A DNA stretch of 35,390 nt from assembly GCA_018699075.1 (NCBI GenBank), contig JABIPV010000321.1, forward strand, positions 1 to 35,390, read 5' to 3'. The DNA comes from Kordiimonadaceae bacterium (GTDB taxonomy: Bacteria; Pseudomonadota; Alphaproteobacteria; Sphingomonadales; Emcibacteraceae). Every line of letters starts with the position of its first letter. Within the stretch, counting starts at the first letter, position 1. Positions 1 to 9,098 of this stretch are shown here, one piece after another. Made by a program: the position numbers and the translations under genes. The notes beneath the pieces are model-generated. The model was not told where the DNA came from. It was given only the letters and a program-made list of their open reading frames with translations, and did not search any database.

Positions 1-386
1 GTAACCGTAATTGCCGTACCAACATCAGACTGCGTGATTGTATAAGTACTGGCATTAGCGCCACTAATATCAGTGCCACCCCTCTGCCACTGGTAAGAGA
101 TTGTACCAAGGCCGTCTCCATCAGCAAGAGTATTTGAAGCCGTCAGTACTTGATCTTCTGTAACTGTTCCACTGATTGTCACTAAACCGGTAGGAGATAA
201 ATTGCCTGCCGGAGCTGGAGGTGCAGTGGTTGTAATTCCACCTCCGCCTGAGCTGCCGCCGCCACAGGCTGCAAGTGGTAGTACTGCCATCAGTATGCCT
301 GACTTCTTCTTAATGTCTTTGGGAGTTTTACTTGGGAATGAACCTGAAAGGTTATTATCTTTATTGTTGATATATTTATTGTTCAT
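1..386 (-). CDS. N-terminal part of a putative surface lipoprotein/adhesin with Ig-like (SYQWQR) repeats; truncated by left window edge
   Basis: Manual minus-strand translation from ATG at 386: MNNKYINNKDNNLSGSFPSKTPKDIKKKSGILMAVLPLAACGGGSSGGGG...LVTISGTVTEDQVLTASNTLADGDGLGTISYQWQRGGTDISGANASTYTITQSDVGTAITVT; lipobox-like LPLAAC followed by Gly/Ser-rich linker and a repeat typical of giant bacterial adhesins. Absent from the ORF track because there is no stop inside the window. Confidence 0.8.
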   Translation of the reverse strand, partial: MNNKYINNKDNNLSGSFPSKTPKDIKKKSGILMAVLPLAACGGGSSGGGGITTTAPPAPAGNLSPTGLVTISGTVTEDQVLTASNTLADGDGLGTISYQWQRGGTDISGANASTYTITQSDVGTAITV

Positions 387-597
387 ATTAGCTCATATCC
401 CATAATTATATTTGTGCTTTTGTTATTTATCAGCATTTTTTCGTATCCTATCTAACTTTAAATTAGAATACTACTTGTTTTTATTGGAATAACTATGAGC
501 CCTTTAATTTGATAAATCAGGGGGGGGCAATATCCTGTCATACTTAGCTGGATTAAATATGGGTAAGAGGAACCACCAATACAGGTATTTACCTACT

Positions 598-635
598 CTA
601 GCATGCCCCTAGGCGTCGTTTTAAGAGTCGCTGAG
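598..635 (+). repeat. Left copy of imperfect inverted repeat: CTAGCAT-g-CCCCTAGGCGTC-n6-AGAGTC-g-CTGAG
   Basis: Reverse complement of 2411-2453 matches: CTAGCAT-n6-CCCCTAGGCGTC-n6-AGAGTC-a-CTGAG; 12-nt perfect core plus co-linear flanking words. Confidence 0.75.
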
Positions 636-714
636 GCGGGGGTTTGATTCTGCTCATATATATTGTAGTGTCAGAGACATAATGAAGAATTGTGAGACTA
701 AAAGGGGAGCTATT

Positions 715-2097
715 ATGCCTAATGATTTGGATGATTTCCTAATTAAATACAAAGAAGATACTGAAAAAGAACTTAATTATATCAAATATGCACATCCGAT
801 AAGCATGAGGACGACATACACAATATTAGATAACCCACAATTCAATGGAATAATTAAGAAACTTCGTGAATTAGATAAGTCTCTGATTAGTCAAAAGAAG
901 AATAGTCGTTCAAGTTTTAATTCTTATGAGCATTTTCTCAAGCATGCACTCGTTTATCTATTGGCTCCAACACGCCGAGACTATTTCTCTATTCCAACGG
1001 GAAATCTTCAAGGAAATACATACAACTACAAACAGGTAAATAAAGTTATAGACTTACTCTGCGACCAAGGATGGATTGAAAAGGTTCCACAAAGTATTGT
1101 TTATTACGCAACAGGTGTTGATGCACCCCAGCCCAGAACAAGGATAAAAGTTAGGGAGGCGGCACCAACATTAATAGGTGATTATAAAGTTGAAACCTTA
1201 AAAGATGTTGATTGCTTTGTGGAAATTACTGAGCCTTCAGATAATGATAGTAAGGGGTGTTACAAAGACAAAGAATATACTGATGAAATGAGAGATGAGG
1301 ATGAGGAGCTATTAAAGAATTACAATGATTTAATGGCATCCACTATTATTAGAGACCAAGATGGTAATATATTTCATTGGCTTAATCCTCTAGTAAGAAA
1401 GGTATCCCGTAAAGACTATCCATTTTATAATAAGCGTGTTCAAGGTATTTCAGGTGGACGTTTCTGGGGCCCACTAATATTAAACATGCCTGAAGAAGAT
1501 CGGTTAAATCACACATTCAACGGTGAGACGATAGCCGAGGTAGACATTAAAAAGTGTCACCCTCAATTAGCATTCCACATGAAAGGTTGTCCCACTCCTG
1601 TATTAGATGATCTATATGAACTACCTAAAGCTATTGAAAGCAGACACGATTATAAAAAGATTAAGAAGGTGTTTCTGAGGATATTTAACATGGCTAATAA
1701 AAGAAGTTGGCTAAATATATTAGATGAACTGTTCGGTGTACCTACAACTGAAGGAGAGAAACTATTAAAGAGGTTTACTCCAATTGAAGATATGCTGTTT
1801 AATAAAAACATTGGCCATCAATTAAGGTGGATAGAGTCCCAATTGGTGAGAGGGGTACTTGAAAAGGCAGAAGCAGAACAAGTTCCAGTAATCCCAATAC
1901 ACGATTCCTTTCTAGTGCCTAAAGACAAAGTGCCGTGGTTGAGGAAAGTTCTTAATGCTACCTATCACTCCAAGTATGCATCACCAAAGTACCTTGAAAG
2001 TGTTACCATTGGGGAGGATAAGGTATTTCATAATATGCTACAGACTACAGTTGAGTATAGTACATTAGAGGTAGATGATAATACTGTCACGCAGTGA
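715..2097 (+). CDS. Hypothetical protein, putative winged-helix N-terminus plus PolA/single-subunit-RNAP-like palm motifs A, B and C
   Basis: ORF 682-2097; start at 715 preferred because of SD-like aaggggag directly upstream. Motif A EVDIKKCHPQLAFHM (Asp codon 1543-1545), motif B-like YKKIKKVFLRIFNMANKR (about 1651-1704), motif C IPVIPHDSF-type IPIHDSFLVP (Asp codon 1903-1905). Confidence 0.75.
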   Translation: MPNDLDDFLIKYKEDTEKELNYIKYAHPISMRTTYTILDNPQFNGIIKKLRELDKSLISQKKNSRSSFNSYEHFLKHALVYLLAPTRRDYFSIPTGNLQGNTYNYKQVNKVIDLLCDQGWIEKVPQSIVYYATGVDAPQPRTRIKVREAAPTLIGDYKVETLKDVDCFVEITEPSDNDSKGCYKDKEYTDEMRDEDEELLKNYNDLMASTIIRDQDGNIFHWLNPLVRKVSRKDYPFYNKRVQGISGGRFWGPLILNMPEEDRLNHTFNGETIAEVDIKKCHPQLAFHMKGCPTPVLDDLYELPKAIESRHDYKKIKKVFLRIFNMANKRSWLNILDELFGVPTTEGEKLLKRFTPIEDMLFNKNIGHQLRWIESQLVRGVLEKAEAEQVPVIPIHDSFLVPKDKVPWLRKVLNATYHSKYASPKYLESVTIGEDKVFHNMLQTTVEYSTLEVDDNTVTQ

Positions 2098-2322
2098 CTT
2101 CCCCTTCAATGCGTTACCATTGAGGTTTCCTACCTTCATTACTATATAAGTTACCTACGTATCACGATAAGGAATTACACCTCTAAGGTGATATATTATG
2201 TCTTATTATCATATTGTTATTCTAAATAAGATCACATAAAATGACACGGCTCGTTGCAGTATATTTACTACTCTACCTCTTTAACCACTACTATAGCATT
2301 TTCTGTCGTCTTGCTGATCATT

Positions 2323-2350
2323 CCCCTTTAAATAAAACAACCTAAAGGGG
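2323..2350. repeat. Hairpin: ccccttta - 12 nt - taaagggg
   Basis: 8-bp perfect stem 2323-2330 / 2343-2350 in the non-coding tail of the polymerase-like ORF. Confidence 0.55.
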
Positions 2351-2410
2351 AGTCCATACAGTTTCCAATACCTACTCAGGTACCCCAACACCTAATATTC
2401 TACTATGACT

Positions 2411-2453
2411 CTCAGTGACTCTCTGTGGGACGCCTAGGGGGTGTCTATGCTAG
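2411..2453 (-). repeat. Right copy of the imperfect inverted repeat
   Basis: ctcag-t-gactct-n6-gacgcctagggg-n6-atgctag, inverted relative to 598-635. Confidence 0.75.
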
Positions 2454-2917
2454 CCTAAAGGTGCCTGCATTCTTCAATATAACCAACATGGTTAGACCGT
2501 ATATTATAGCCAAGTATTCAAGGAACGATCTTCAGGTAAGTAGGCCACGGAAGGTGCTGCTTCGGCCCTCCACGGTCGAGGGACAGGTATTCTTACCAGT
2601 TGTAACGACATCTTAAATCAGGTGTGTCACTTTAATAGATTTACTAGAACCCAGACCAGTTCACTTTGGCAGGGTTGACAAGCTAAACTAGATCATCAGT
2701 TGTATCCGAGTATAATACATACCACAGCCCCCCCCAGTGGCTCTTCCCCACCCCTAATCTCACCACACTTTCACCACAGTGGCCACAATAATCGTTGCAA
2801 TAATGTGGTTATCGGTGTTATAGGTGTTACTCACATACAAGAGAATTAATCGTGTTGATTATGAAAGAAAACTTATAAGGCACAATAGGTTACAAGGTAG
2901 CTACCTCAAAGAGGAAT

Positions 2918-2994
<77 letters not shown>

Positions 2995-3109
2995 TTATAT
3001 ATTGTTGGCGCAATATAGCGGTACATTATATCCCCTGCAACAGGACAATTGATCTTTTGGTAAAATATTTATACCATGCAGACATATCAATAAATTTAAG
3101 GAATATATT

Positions 3110-3604
3110 ATGCTGAAAAAAATATTACTAATTACTCTTGTTTCATTTTATTCAAATGCCAATGCGCAAAATTTAGACGAATTTACAGTTGAAAATATCC
3201 ATTTTCATATGGGCGTTGTCGCGGCTTTTGCCGAAGTGGTTAATATGGACGTTAAGCAAATTGGACTTAGTGAAATGTTCTCTGCTGAGGAAGCAACCAA
3301 ATGGGAACCTGTGATCAAGCATATAACTGACCGTAACGGCGTACTTTATTATAGGGAAAATAATTTTCTGGTAACCGACTTATTCTCCCCTTCCCGTACC
3401 GACGGGCTTACGCTGTTTTTGATCTATAAAGGGGATACCCTTAAGAAATATAATGCGTTGAAGAAAAGAAAAGCAGACCTTATCGCATCCAATAAATATG
3501 GCCAAGAAGGAAGACGTGAGATTGCGACAGGATTTGGTAAGTTGCTGGATTATTCTGATGATGTCATTGACCGGTTGATTGCTTCAAACGGTGGTGGACA
3601 TTAA
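3110..3604 (+). CDS. Hypothetical secreted protein
   Basis: 164-aa ORF with signal peptide MLKKILLITLVSFYSNANAQ; SD-like aaggaat upstream; family not recognised. Confidence 0.75.
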   Translation: MLKKILLITLVSFYSNANAQNLDEFTVENIHFHMGVVAAFAEVVNMDVKQIGLSEMFSAEEATKWEPVIKHITDRNGVLYYRENNFLVTDLFSPSRTDGLTLFLIYKGDTLKKYNALKKRKADLIASNKYGQEGRREIATGFGKLLDYSDDVIDRLIASNGGGH

Positions 3605-3638
3605 AACTAATCTAAAGATTATGAGCAAAAATATAATC

Positions 3639-3657
3639 AGGAATAAGAATTATTCCT
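3639..3657. terminator. Possible shared terminator hairpin between convergent genes
   Basis: aggaataa-gaa-ttattcct, 8-bp perfect but AT-rich stem overlapping the merR-family stop codon. Confidence 0.35.
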
Positions 3658-4075
3658 TAAGAGCTATCTGAAGTTCTTTTCGTGTTTTTGCAAGTCGATC
3701 ACGAATTGATTTGAGTGATCCTTCACCAGCGGGAATAACTTCGTTAGATGCTTCAGGAACGACTGGGGGTCTTTCTTCGGTTGTCTGCACAACATATGTT
3801 TGTTGCACGACTGCTTTTACACCATGTTCGCGAAGGAGCTTTTGTGCACCTTTTATGGTATATCCATCATCATGAAGTAATCTTCTAATGGCGTCGATAA
3901 TTTCAACATCTTCCGGACGATAATAACGACGTCCTCCACCCCTTTTCATGGGTTTGATTTGGCTAAATTTACTTTCCCAAAACCTTAAAACATGCTGCGG
4001 AATCCCTATGCTATCAGCCACTTCACTGATAGTACGAAAAGCATTAGGGGATTTTGCATGTTTTGAGGCTGACAT
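3650..4075 (-). CDS. MerR-family transcriptional regulator
   Basis: [54 protein letters not shown]: MerR helix-turn-helix; conserved position next to ihfA. Confidence 0.9.
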   Translation of the reverse strand: MSASKHAKSPNAFRTISEVADSIGIPQHVLRFWESKFSQIKPMKRGGGRRYYRPEDVEIIDAIRRLLHDDGYTIKGAQKLLREHGVKAVVQQTYVVQTTEERPPVVPEASNEVIPAGEGSLKSIRDRLAKTRKELQIALKE

Positions 4076-4154
4076 TTAGCTCAATTTCTTTCCTACCAAC
4101 AACACTAATGTGTGTTTTAAAAACACTCAAAAATGAATTATCGATCAAATAAAA

Positions 4155-4448
4155 TTATGAATTACTGACGCGATCTTTTAAGACTTGAGAAGGTCTAAAA
4201 ACAAGAACTCTTCTTGGTTCAATGGGAACTTCTTCACCTGTTTTTGGGTTACGGCCAATGCGGCCCCCTTTATCACGAACTATGAAACTACCAAACGATG
4301 AAATTTTAACATTATCGCCATTGGTCAAATTCGCAGCAATCTCATCTAAGACTGTCTCAACCAAGTCAGCGGATTCATTTCTAGATAATCCCACTTCTTG
4401 ATAAACGGCTTCGATTAAATCAGCTCTTGTTACAGTTTTTCCACTCAT
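4155..4448 (-). CDS. ihfA: Integration host factor subunit alpha
   Basis: HU/IHF fold: [31 protein letters not shown]...[23 protein letters not shown]. Confidence 0.92.
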   Translation of the reverse strand: MSGKTVTRADLIEAVYQEVGLSRNESADLVETVLDEIAANLTNGDNVKISSFGSFIVRDKGGRIGRNPKTGEEVPIEPRRVLVFRPSQVLKDRVSNS

Positions 4449-4588
4449 GTTTCCTACCTCTTATGTTTCCCTTAGCGTACTCCAGCAGAATTATGCGGTC
4501 AATATCAAAGGGATGCGTAATGTTCCTAATAGTCTAGTTTATGTCTGAATCAGGGAAAAAAGAGGGAAAAAAACAAAAAATTTGAGAT

Positions 4589-5566
4589 TTACCACCTTAA
4601 AAGGCAAGCACCCCAGGTGAATCCGCCGCCCATTGCTTCCAAGATCAAAACCTGTCCACGGGTGATTCGGCCATCTCTGACGGCTTGATCAAGCGCCAAA
4701 GGAATGGAAGCCGCAGACGTATTTGCATGCTCATGAACGGTAATAACAACTTTATCAGGAGACATTTTTAATTTACGCGCCGTTCCATCAAGAATGCGTT
4801 TATTGGCTTGATGAGGAACAATCCAATCAATCTCTTCAGATGTTAAATTCGTATCTTCCAGCACTTCTTTTACCACCGCGGCCAAATTTACAACGGCATG
4901 TCGAAATACCTCTCGGCCTTTCATTCGTAGATGCCCGACAGTTTGAGTTGTCGAAACACCGCCGTCCACATAAAGAAGATCATTATACTGACCATCTGAA
5001 TGAATTCTTGAGGCCAAAATTCCTTGGTCGTGATTATCGCCACTACCGGTATGCGCAGATAAAATAACCGCACCGGCACCATCACCAAATAATACGCATG
5101 TAGAGCGGTCTTCCCAATCTAATATTCGAGAGAATATTTCTGCCCCAATTACAAGAACATGTTTTGCTTGGCCTGCTTTGATAAAATTATCCGCCGTCGT
5201 CAGCGCATAAATAAAACCAGAACATACTGCCTGAACATCAAAGGCCGCACCTTTAGTTATGCCCAATTTATATTGAACCGTTGTCGCCGTAGACGGAAAA
5301 GTTTGATCTGGTGTAGATGTGCCAACAATGATTAAGTCGATGTCTTCTGGGACAAGACCCGCGCTTTCCAATGCTTTTAACGCAGCTTCAACTGCAAGGT
5401 CAGAAGTTGCTTCATTATCAGCGGCGATATGGCGCTTTTCAATACCTGTCCGCTCGATAATCCATTCATCTGTGGTATCTACTTTTTGTTCAAGATCTTT
5501 ATTTGTTAAAATATTTGCTGGTAAATAAGAACCCGTACCTGAAATGATTGAACGAATAACGCCCAT
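4589..5566 (-). CDS. fabH: Beta-ketoacyl-ACP synthase III
   Basis: [28 protein letters not shown] active-site Cys, VPHQANKRI; adjacent to plsX. Confidence 0.96.
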   Translation of the reverse strand: MGVIRSIISGTGSYLPANILTNKDLEQKVDTTDEWIIERTGIEKRHIAADNEATSDLAVEAALKALESAGLVPEDIDLIIVGTSTPDQTFPSTATTVQYKLGITKGAAFDVQAVCSGFIYALTTADNFIKAGQAKHVLVIGAEIFSRILDWEDRSTCVLFGDGAGAVILSAHTGSGDNHDQGILASRIHSDGQYNDLLYVDGGVSTTQTVGHLRMKGREVFRHAVVNLAAVVKEVLEDTNLTSEEIDWIVPHQANKRILDGTARKLKMSPDKVVITVHEHANTSAASIPLALDQAVRDGRITRGQVLILEAMGGGFTWGACLLRW

Positions 5567-6651
5567 TATTGTTTTTCCTTGATAGTCATTTCGACGACAT
5601 TTTCGTCTTTATTGTCATTTTCATTATCATTGCCATCATTATGAAAATTCTTCAGGTCATTTGTAATTTTACCTGCAAGATCATTTTGAGCCATATCAAT
5701 AGCAGCCCCTATCGCGCTGGCGAATCCGCCTGCAGTAGCACCACCATGACTTTTAATAATAAGTCCATTTAACCCCATAAATACGGCACCATTATGATTA
5801 TTAGGATCTAAATGATTTTTCAGAGCCTGTAACGATCCACTTGCAAAAAAGGCACCAATTTTTGACATCAAAGATTCAAGAAGAGATTTCTTCAAAAGCG
5901 ATGCAATCATTTTTGCTGTACCTTCGGCAGTTTTAAGGGCGATATTACCTGTAAAACCATCAGTAACGACTACATCAACTTCACCACGGCCTAGCCCGTG
6001 ACCTTCTGTAAATCCTTTATAATCCATGGGGATATTTGCTTCACGCAGCATTCTATCGGCTTCTTTAATAGAATCACTGCCTTTTAATTCTTCCACCCCA
6101 ACATTAAGAATAGCCACAGTTGGTTTCGCAACGCCTAAAACTGTTCTTGCAAAGGCTGCTCCCATAATAGCAAATTGAACAAGATTATTTTCATCACATT
6201 CCACGTTAGCTCCAAGGTCAAGCATAACACTTTCCCCTCTGCTGGTTGGAAGTAGAGAAGCAAGAGCCGGACGATCAATTCCGGGCATAGTCCTCAGGAT
6301 AAATTTAGCAAGCGCCATTTGAGCGCCCGTATTACCCGCCAGAACAGCTGCATTGGCTTCACCATCTTTTACGGCCTTAATAGATTGCCCCATACTTGAA
6401 TCACGTCCACGCCTTAAGGCTTGACTAGGTTTTTCATCTGCCGAAATAACTTTATCGGTATGGCGAACTTCGCAGCACCCTTTTAAAATTGGGAAACGTG
6501 TAATAAGCGGCACTATTTTAGTTTCATCACCGAATATTAGAAACTTAAGATGAGGGGTTCGCTCACGCGCAATACTCGCTCCTTCGATAACAATATCAGG
6601 AGCGTGATCACCGCCCATGGCATCTAATGAAATTACAAGATCACCCGTCAA
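5566..6651 (-). CDS. plsX: Phosphate acyltransferase PlsX
   Basis: [53 protein letters not shown]. Confidence 0.96.
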   Translation of the reverse strand: MTGDLVISLDAMGGDHAPDIVIEGASIARERTPHLKFLIFGDETKIVPLITRFPILKGCCEVRHTDKVISADEKPSQALRRGRDSSMGQSIKAVKDGEANAAVLAGNTGAQMALAKFILRTMPGIDRPALASLLPTSRGESVMLDLGANVECDENNLVQFAIMGAAFARTVLGVAKPTVAILNVGVEELKGSDSIKEADRMLREANIPMDYKGFTEGHGLGRGEVDVVVTDGFTGNIALKTAEGTAKMIASLLKKSLLESLMSKIGAFFASGSLQALKNHLDPNNHNGAVFMGLNGLIIKSHGGATAGGFASAIGAAIDMAQNDLAGKITNDLKNFHNDGNDNENDNKDENVVEMTIKEKQ

Positions 6652-6788
6652 TGGATACCCTATTCTTTAATGACGCAATTCAAATACGCATTAATAATTT
6701 AAAATTTACCCATTTATTGGGCCGGCTACTCTAACAAAGCCTTATTTATCACTTAATTAAAATATAGTAATATCTTATATCTTCAAGT

Positions 6789-7349
6789 TTAATGTTTAAG
6801 GCTTTCTAAAACGTTAAAAGGATTTTTACTTTCTTTTTCAGAAACCACATCCTCTTCCTGTAAAATTTTAGCGCCCAATTCATTTCCTGTAACCTCAGCA
6901 TGACGGGGATAAGAACTCATTGAAAGAGATAAATATTCTGCTACATATTCACCAATATCAACATTGAGATTGTCAATTATTTCCAAGTCCAAATCATCAA
7001 CTTCAAAATTTATTGTTCTTTTCTCTTGTGAATCTTCATCTGCTTGTTGCTCATGCATATAAATAATTGAAAACTCTTCTTCAATCGATTCGTTTACATC
7101 TTTTAAAGATATAACACATTGTTGAACAATTTCAGATTTCATTTTTACTGAAAGACGGTAATCACCAACATCTTTACGAAGAAGTTTTTCAAGATGACAT
7201 TCCGCGGATAAGGAATTTATTTTAACGATAGAAAACCTTTTTGCCAGAGCAGCACATTCATCAAAGCTTGCTTTCAAACTTTCTTTCGAACCATTCTTTT
7301 TAATCAGTTCTAAATTAAAATTATGGCTAAATTCATTTTCAATATTCAT
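6789..7349 (-). CDS. YceD/DUF177-family protein
   Basis: Acidic protein with FEVDDLDLEIIDNLNVDIGEYVAEYLSLSMSSYPR; position upstream of plsX. Confidence 0.75.
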   Translation of the reverse strand: MNIENEFSHNFNLELIKKNGSKESLKASFDECAALAKRFSIVKINSLSAECHLEKLLRKDVGDYRLSVKMKSEIVQQCVISLKDVNESIEEEFSIIYMHEQQADEDSQEKRTINFEVDDLDLEIIDNLNVDIGEYVAEYLSLSMSSYPRHAEVTGNELGAKILQEEDVVSEKESKNPFNVLESLKH

Positions 7350-7897
7350 TACGCTTCACCGTCGGGTGAAAGGAAAGTGATATTTCCTTTTAATATTTGT
7401 TCTATAGGCTGGTTTATTATTTTATCACACTGATAATATACATATTTCGTCATTCCTGATAATATTTTATTTTCTATCTCAGCACCACGATATAAGTTTC
7501 TTTTCAGAGTTTCAGCCATTTTATCGTAACTTTTGTTTTCAAACAATGCCTGATAAACTTTCATTCTTCCGTAAAACGCTTCAGCCATAACTTTTATTTT
7601 TTTGCCTACACCAAGATCGCCAACACCAATTTCTCTTAAAGAAAGATCTAAATTATCAAACATAATTTCTTGTATAATTCGCTTAACGACTTTTGCGTCT
7701 TCAAATTCTTTATGTTGATCTAGTTTGTATAATATTATCGACATATGAATGGCCATAATATCAAATCGCCCATCAAGAGTATCTTCTACATCAAAATTTT
7801 GATAAAATGTAGTAAATCTTGACTGTTCGATAACGTCACAAAACAGACGATGGGCGGCATTATTAAGCCGTTTTTTCTTCCACATAAAGTCAAACAT
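7349..7897 (-). CDS. Ubiquinol-cytochrome c chaperone (CBP3-like) family protein
   Basis: ORF to 7927; internal Met MFDFMWKKKRLNNAAHRLF at 7897 has SD aggaaaa; ...FDNLDLSLREIGVGDLGVGKKIKVMAEAFYGRMKVYQALF. Confidence 0.8.
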   Translation of the reverse strand: MFDFMWKKKRLNNAAHRLFCDVIEQSRFTTFYQNFDVEDTLDGRFDIMAIHMSIILYKLDQHKEFEDAKVVKRIIQEIMFDNLDLSLREIGVGDLGVGKKIKVMAEAFYGRMKVYQALFENKSYDKMAETLKRNLYRGAEIENKILSGMTKYVYYQCDKIINQPIEQILKGNITFLSPDGEA

Positions 7898-8109
7898 CAC
7901 GATTTTCCTGAATAAAAACAAAAACATATACTAAAAGATTGACTAGCCAGCACGCTAATGTCATTTTGTTGCCAAATTTGGACAATAAAATGCAGCTCTC
8001 AACCAGTTAGCAATTTAAAAATGAATTAGCATGCCACGCTTAAAACTGCAATTAATTCCACAGCAAATTGTAGATTAATGTGTAAGCTGTAAAGATAGTG
8101 AAATAAATT

Positions 8110-8571
8110 ATGAAGAATTTTTTGACAAAATCAACAGGTATACTTTTTGTGCTTCTGCTAATGTCATCATGCACATCTATTAAACAATCAAGAGGGTATA
8201 TTCCTGATCAAGAAAAAATTGATGCTATTCGTATTGACGTGGACGATCAAGAATCTGTCGCTGTACTGTTAGGGCACCCAACCATGGTCGCTACTTTTGA
8301 TAATCTGAATTGGTACTATTATTCTAAAAAAACAGAGCGCTGGGCATTTTTCAAAGAAATCGTCACTGAAATGGATATTTTAGCCATTACATTTGACGAT
8401 GAAGATTATGTTACCAACATTAGAAAACTGACTGTAGAAGATAACAACATTGTAGACCCGGTTTCAAAGAAAACAGTTACGCATGGTAAGGAAGTTAACT
8501 TCTTTGCAGAATTATTTGGCAATATTGGCCGCTTTGGAGCTGCTGCTGGACAGCCCGTGGCAGGAAATTAA
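8110..8571 (+). CDS. bamE: Outer membrane assembly lipoprotein, BamE/SmpA family
   Basis: Lipobox LLLMSSC; VAVLLGHPTMVATFDNLNWYYYSKKTERWAFFKEIVTE; SmpA/OmlA-like. Confidence 0.85.
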   Translation: MKNFLTKSTGILFVLLLMSSCTSIKQSRGYIPDQEKIDAIRIDVDDQESVAVLLGHPTMVATFDNLNWYYYSKKTERWAFFKEIVTEMDILAITFDDEDYVTNIRKLTVEDNNIVDPVSKKTVTHGKEVNFFAELFGNIGRFGAAAGQPVAGN

Positions 8572-9083
8572 ATCGCTCGACTTTGACTTATGATTACCCT
8601 TTGGACGACTTCTTTATGTGCTTCTTGATTAGCAAGTTCTTTAATTTTTTGTGATAGACTTGTAAAATCTGCAATGGCTCGATTATCTTCGCGCCCCAGT
8701 GGATTTTCACTATAATAGCGAATAAGAGCATCGCGTATTATTAAGACATTCTTTTCAACAAGCAATTTATCTTTTTCGCCGATCACTTCCATAGAAATAT
8801 TCATCATTACATAATTAAGAATTCGGCCTTGATAAATATTAGGTAATTGCAAGCGTTCAATAGCGGCATATTGATAATCAGGTAATACAGGTTCCGGCTC
8901 TGGTTCTACTTCTGCTACAACTTCTTCATCAACCGCATCTGAAGGCATCATAATAAAGTAGCCAGCTGCCGCCCCACCGCCGATTAACAGACCAAGCAAT
9001 ACTCCAACAATCAATAATTTCTTACTGCCGCCTTTCGGATTTTCTTCGATAACATCGTCTTCTTTTGTTTCTTCATCAGCCAT
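8568..9083 (-). CDS. fliL: Flagellar basal body-associated FliL-family protein
   Basis: Single N-terminal TM (KKLLIVGVLLGLLIGGGAAAGYFIM) then VMMNISMEVIGEKDKLLVEKNVLIIRDALIRYYSENP. Confidence 0.65.
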   Translation of the reverse strand: MADEETKEDDVIEENPKGGSKKLLIVGVLLGLLIGGGAAAGYFIMMPSDAVDEEVVAEVEPEPEPVLPDYQYAAIERLQLPNIYQGRILNYVMMNISMEVIGEKDKLLVEKNVLIIRDALIRYYSENPLGREDNRAIADFTSLSQKIKELANQEAHKEVVQRVIISQSRAI

Positions 9084-9098
9084 TATTATTTCTCTTTT

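Larger units (their letters stand above)
520..2735. mobile_element. Putative small element bracketed by inverted G8/C8 runs and internal inverted repeats, carrying a single polymerase-like ORF; exact boundaries unknown
   Basis: G8 at 520-527 and C8 at 2728-2735; inverted repeat 598-635 / 2411-2453; single accessory ORF; adjacent to the 3' end of a tRNA gene; no target-site duplication recognised. Confidence 0.35.

Noticed and set aside
202-405. ORF-track + strand 67-aa ORF
   Set aside because: Antisense to the well-supported lipoprotein N-terminus on the minus strand; proline-rich because of the Gly-rich linker's complement.
600-660. Possible tRNA/tmRNA 3' fragment (gcgggggtttgattctgctc)
   Set aside because: T-arm stem does not pair (ggggg vs ctgctc) and there is no match to the tRNA-Pro 3' end.
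2425-2616. 63-aa + strand ORF in the accessory non-coding region
   Set aside because: No ATG-led RBS, crosses the right inverted repeat, no recognisable composition or domain.
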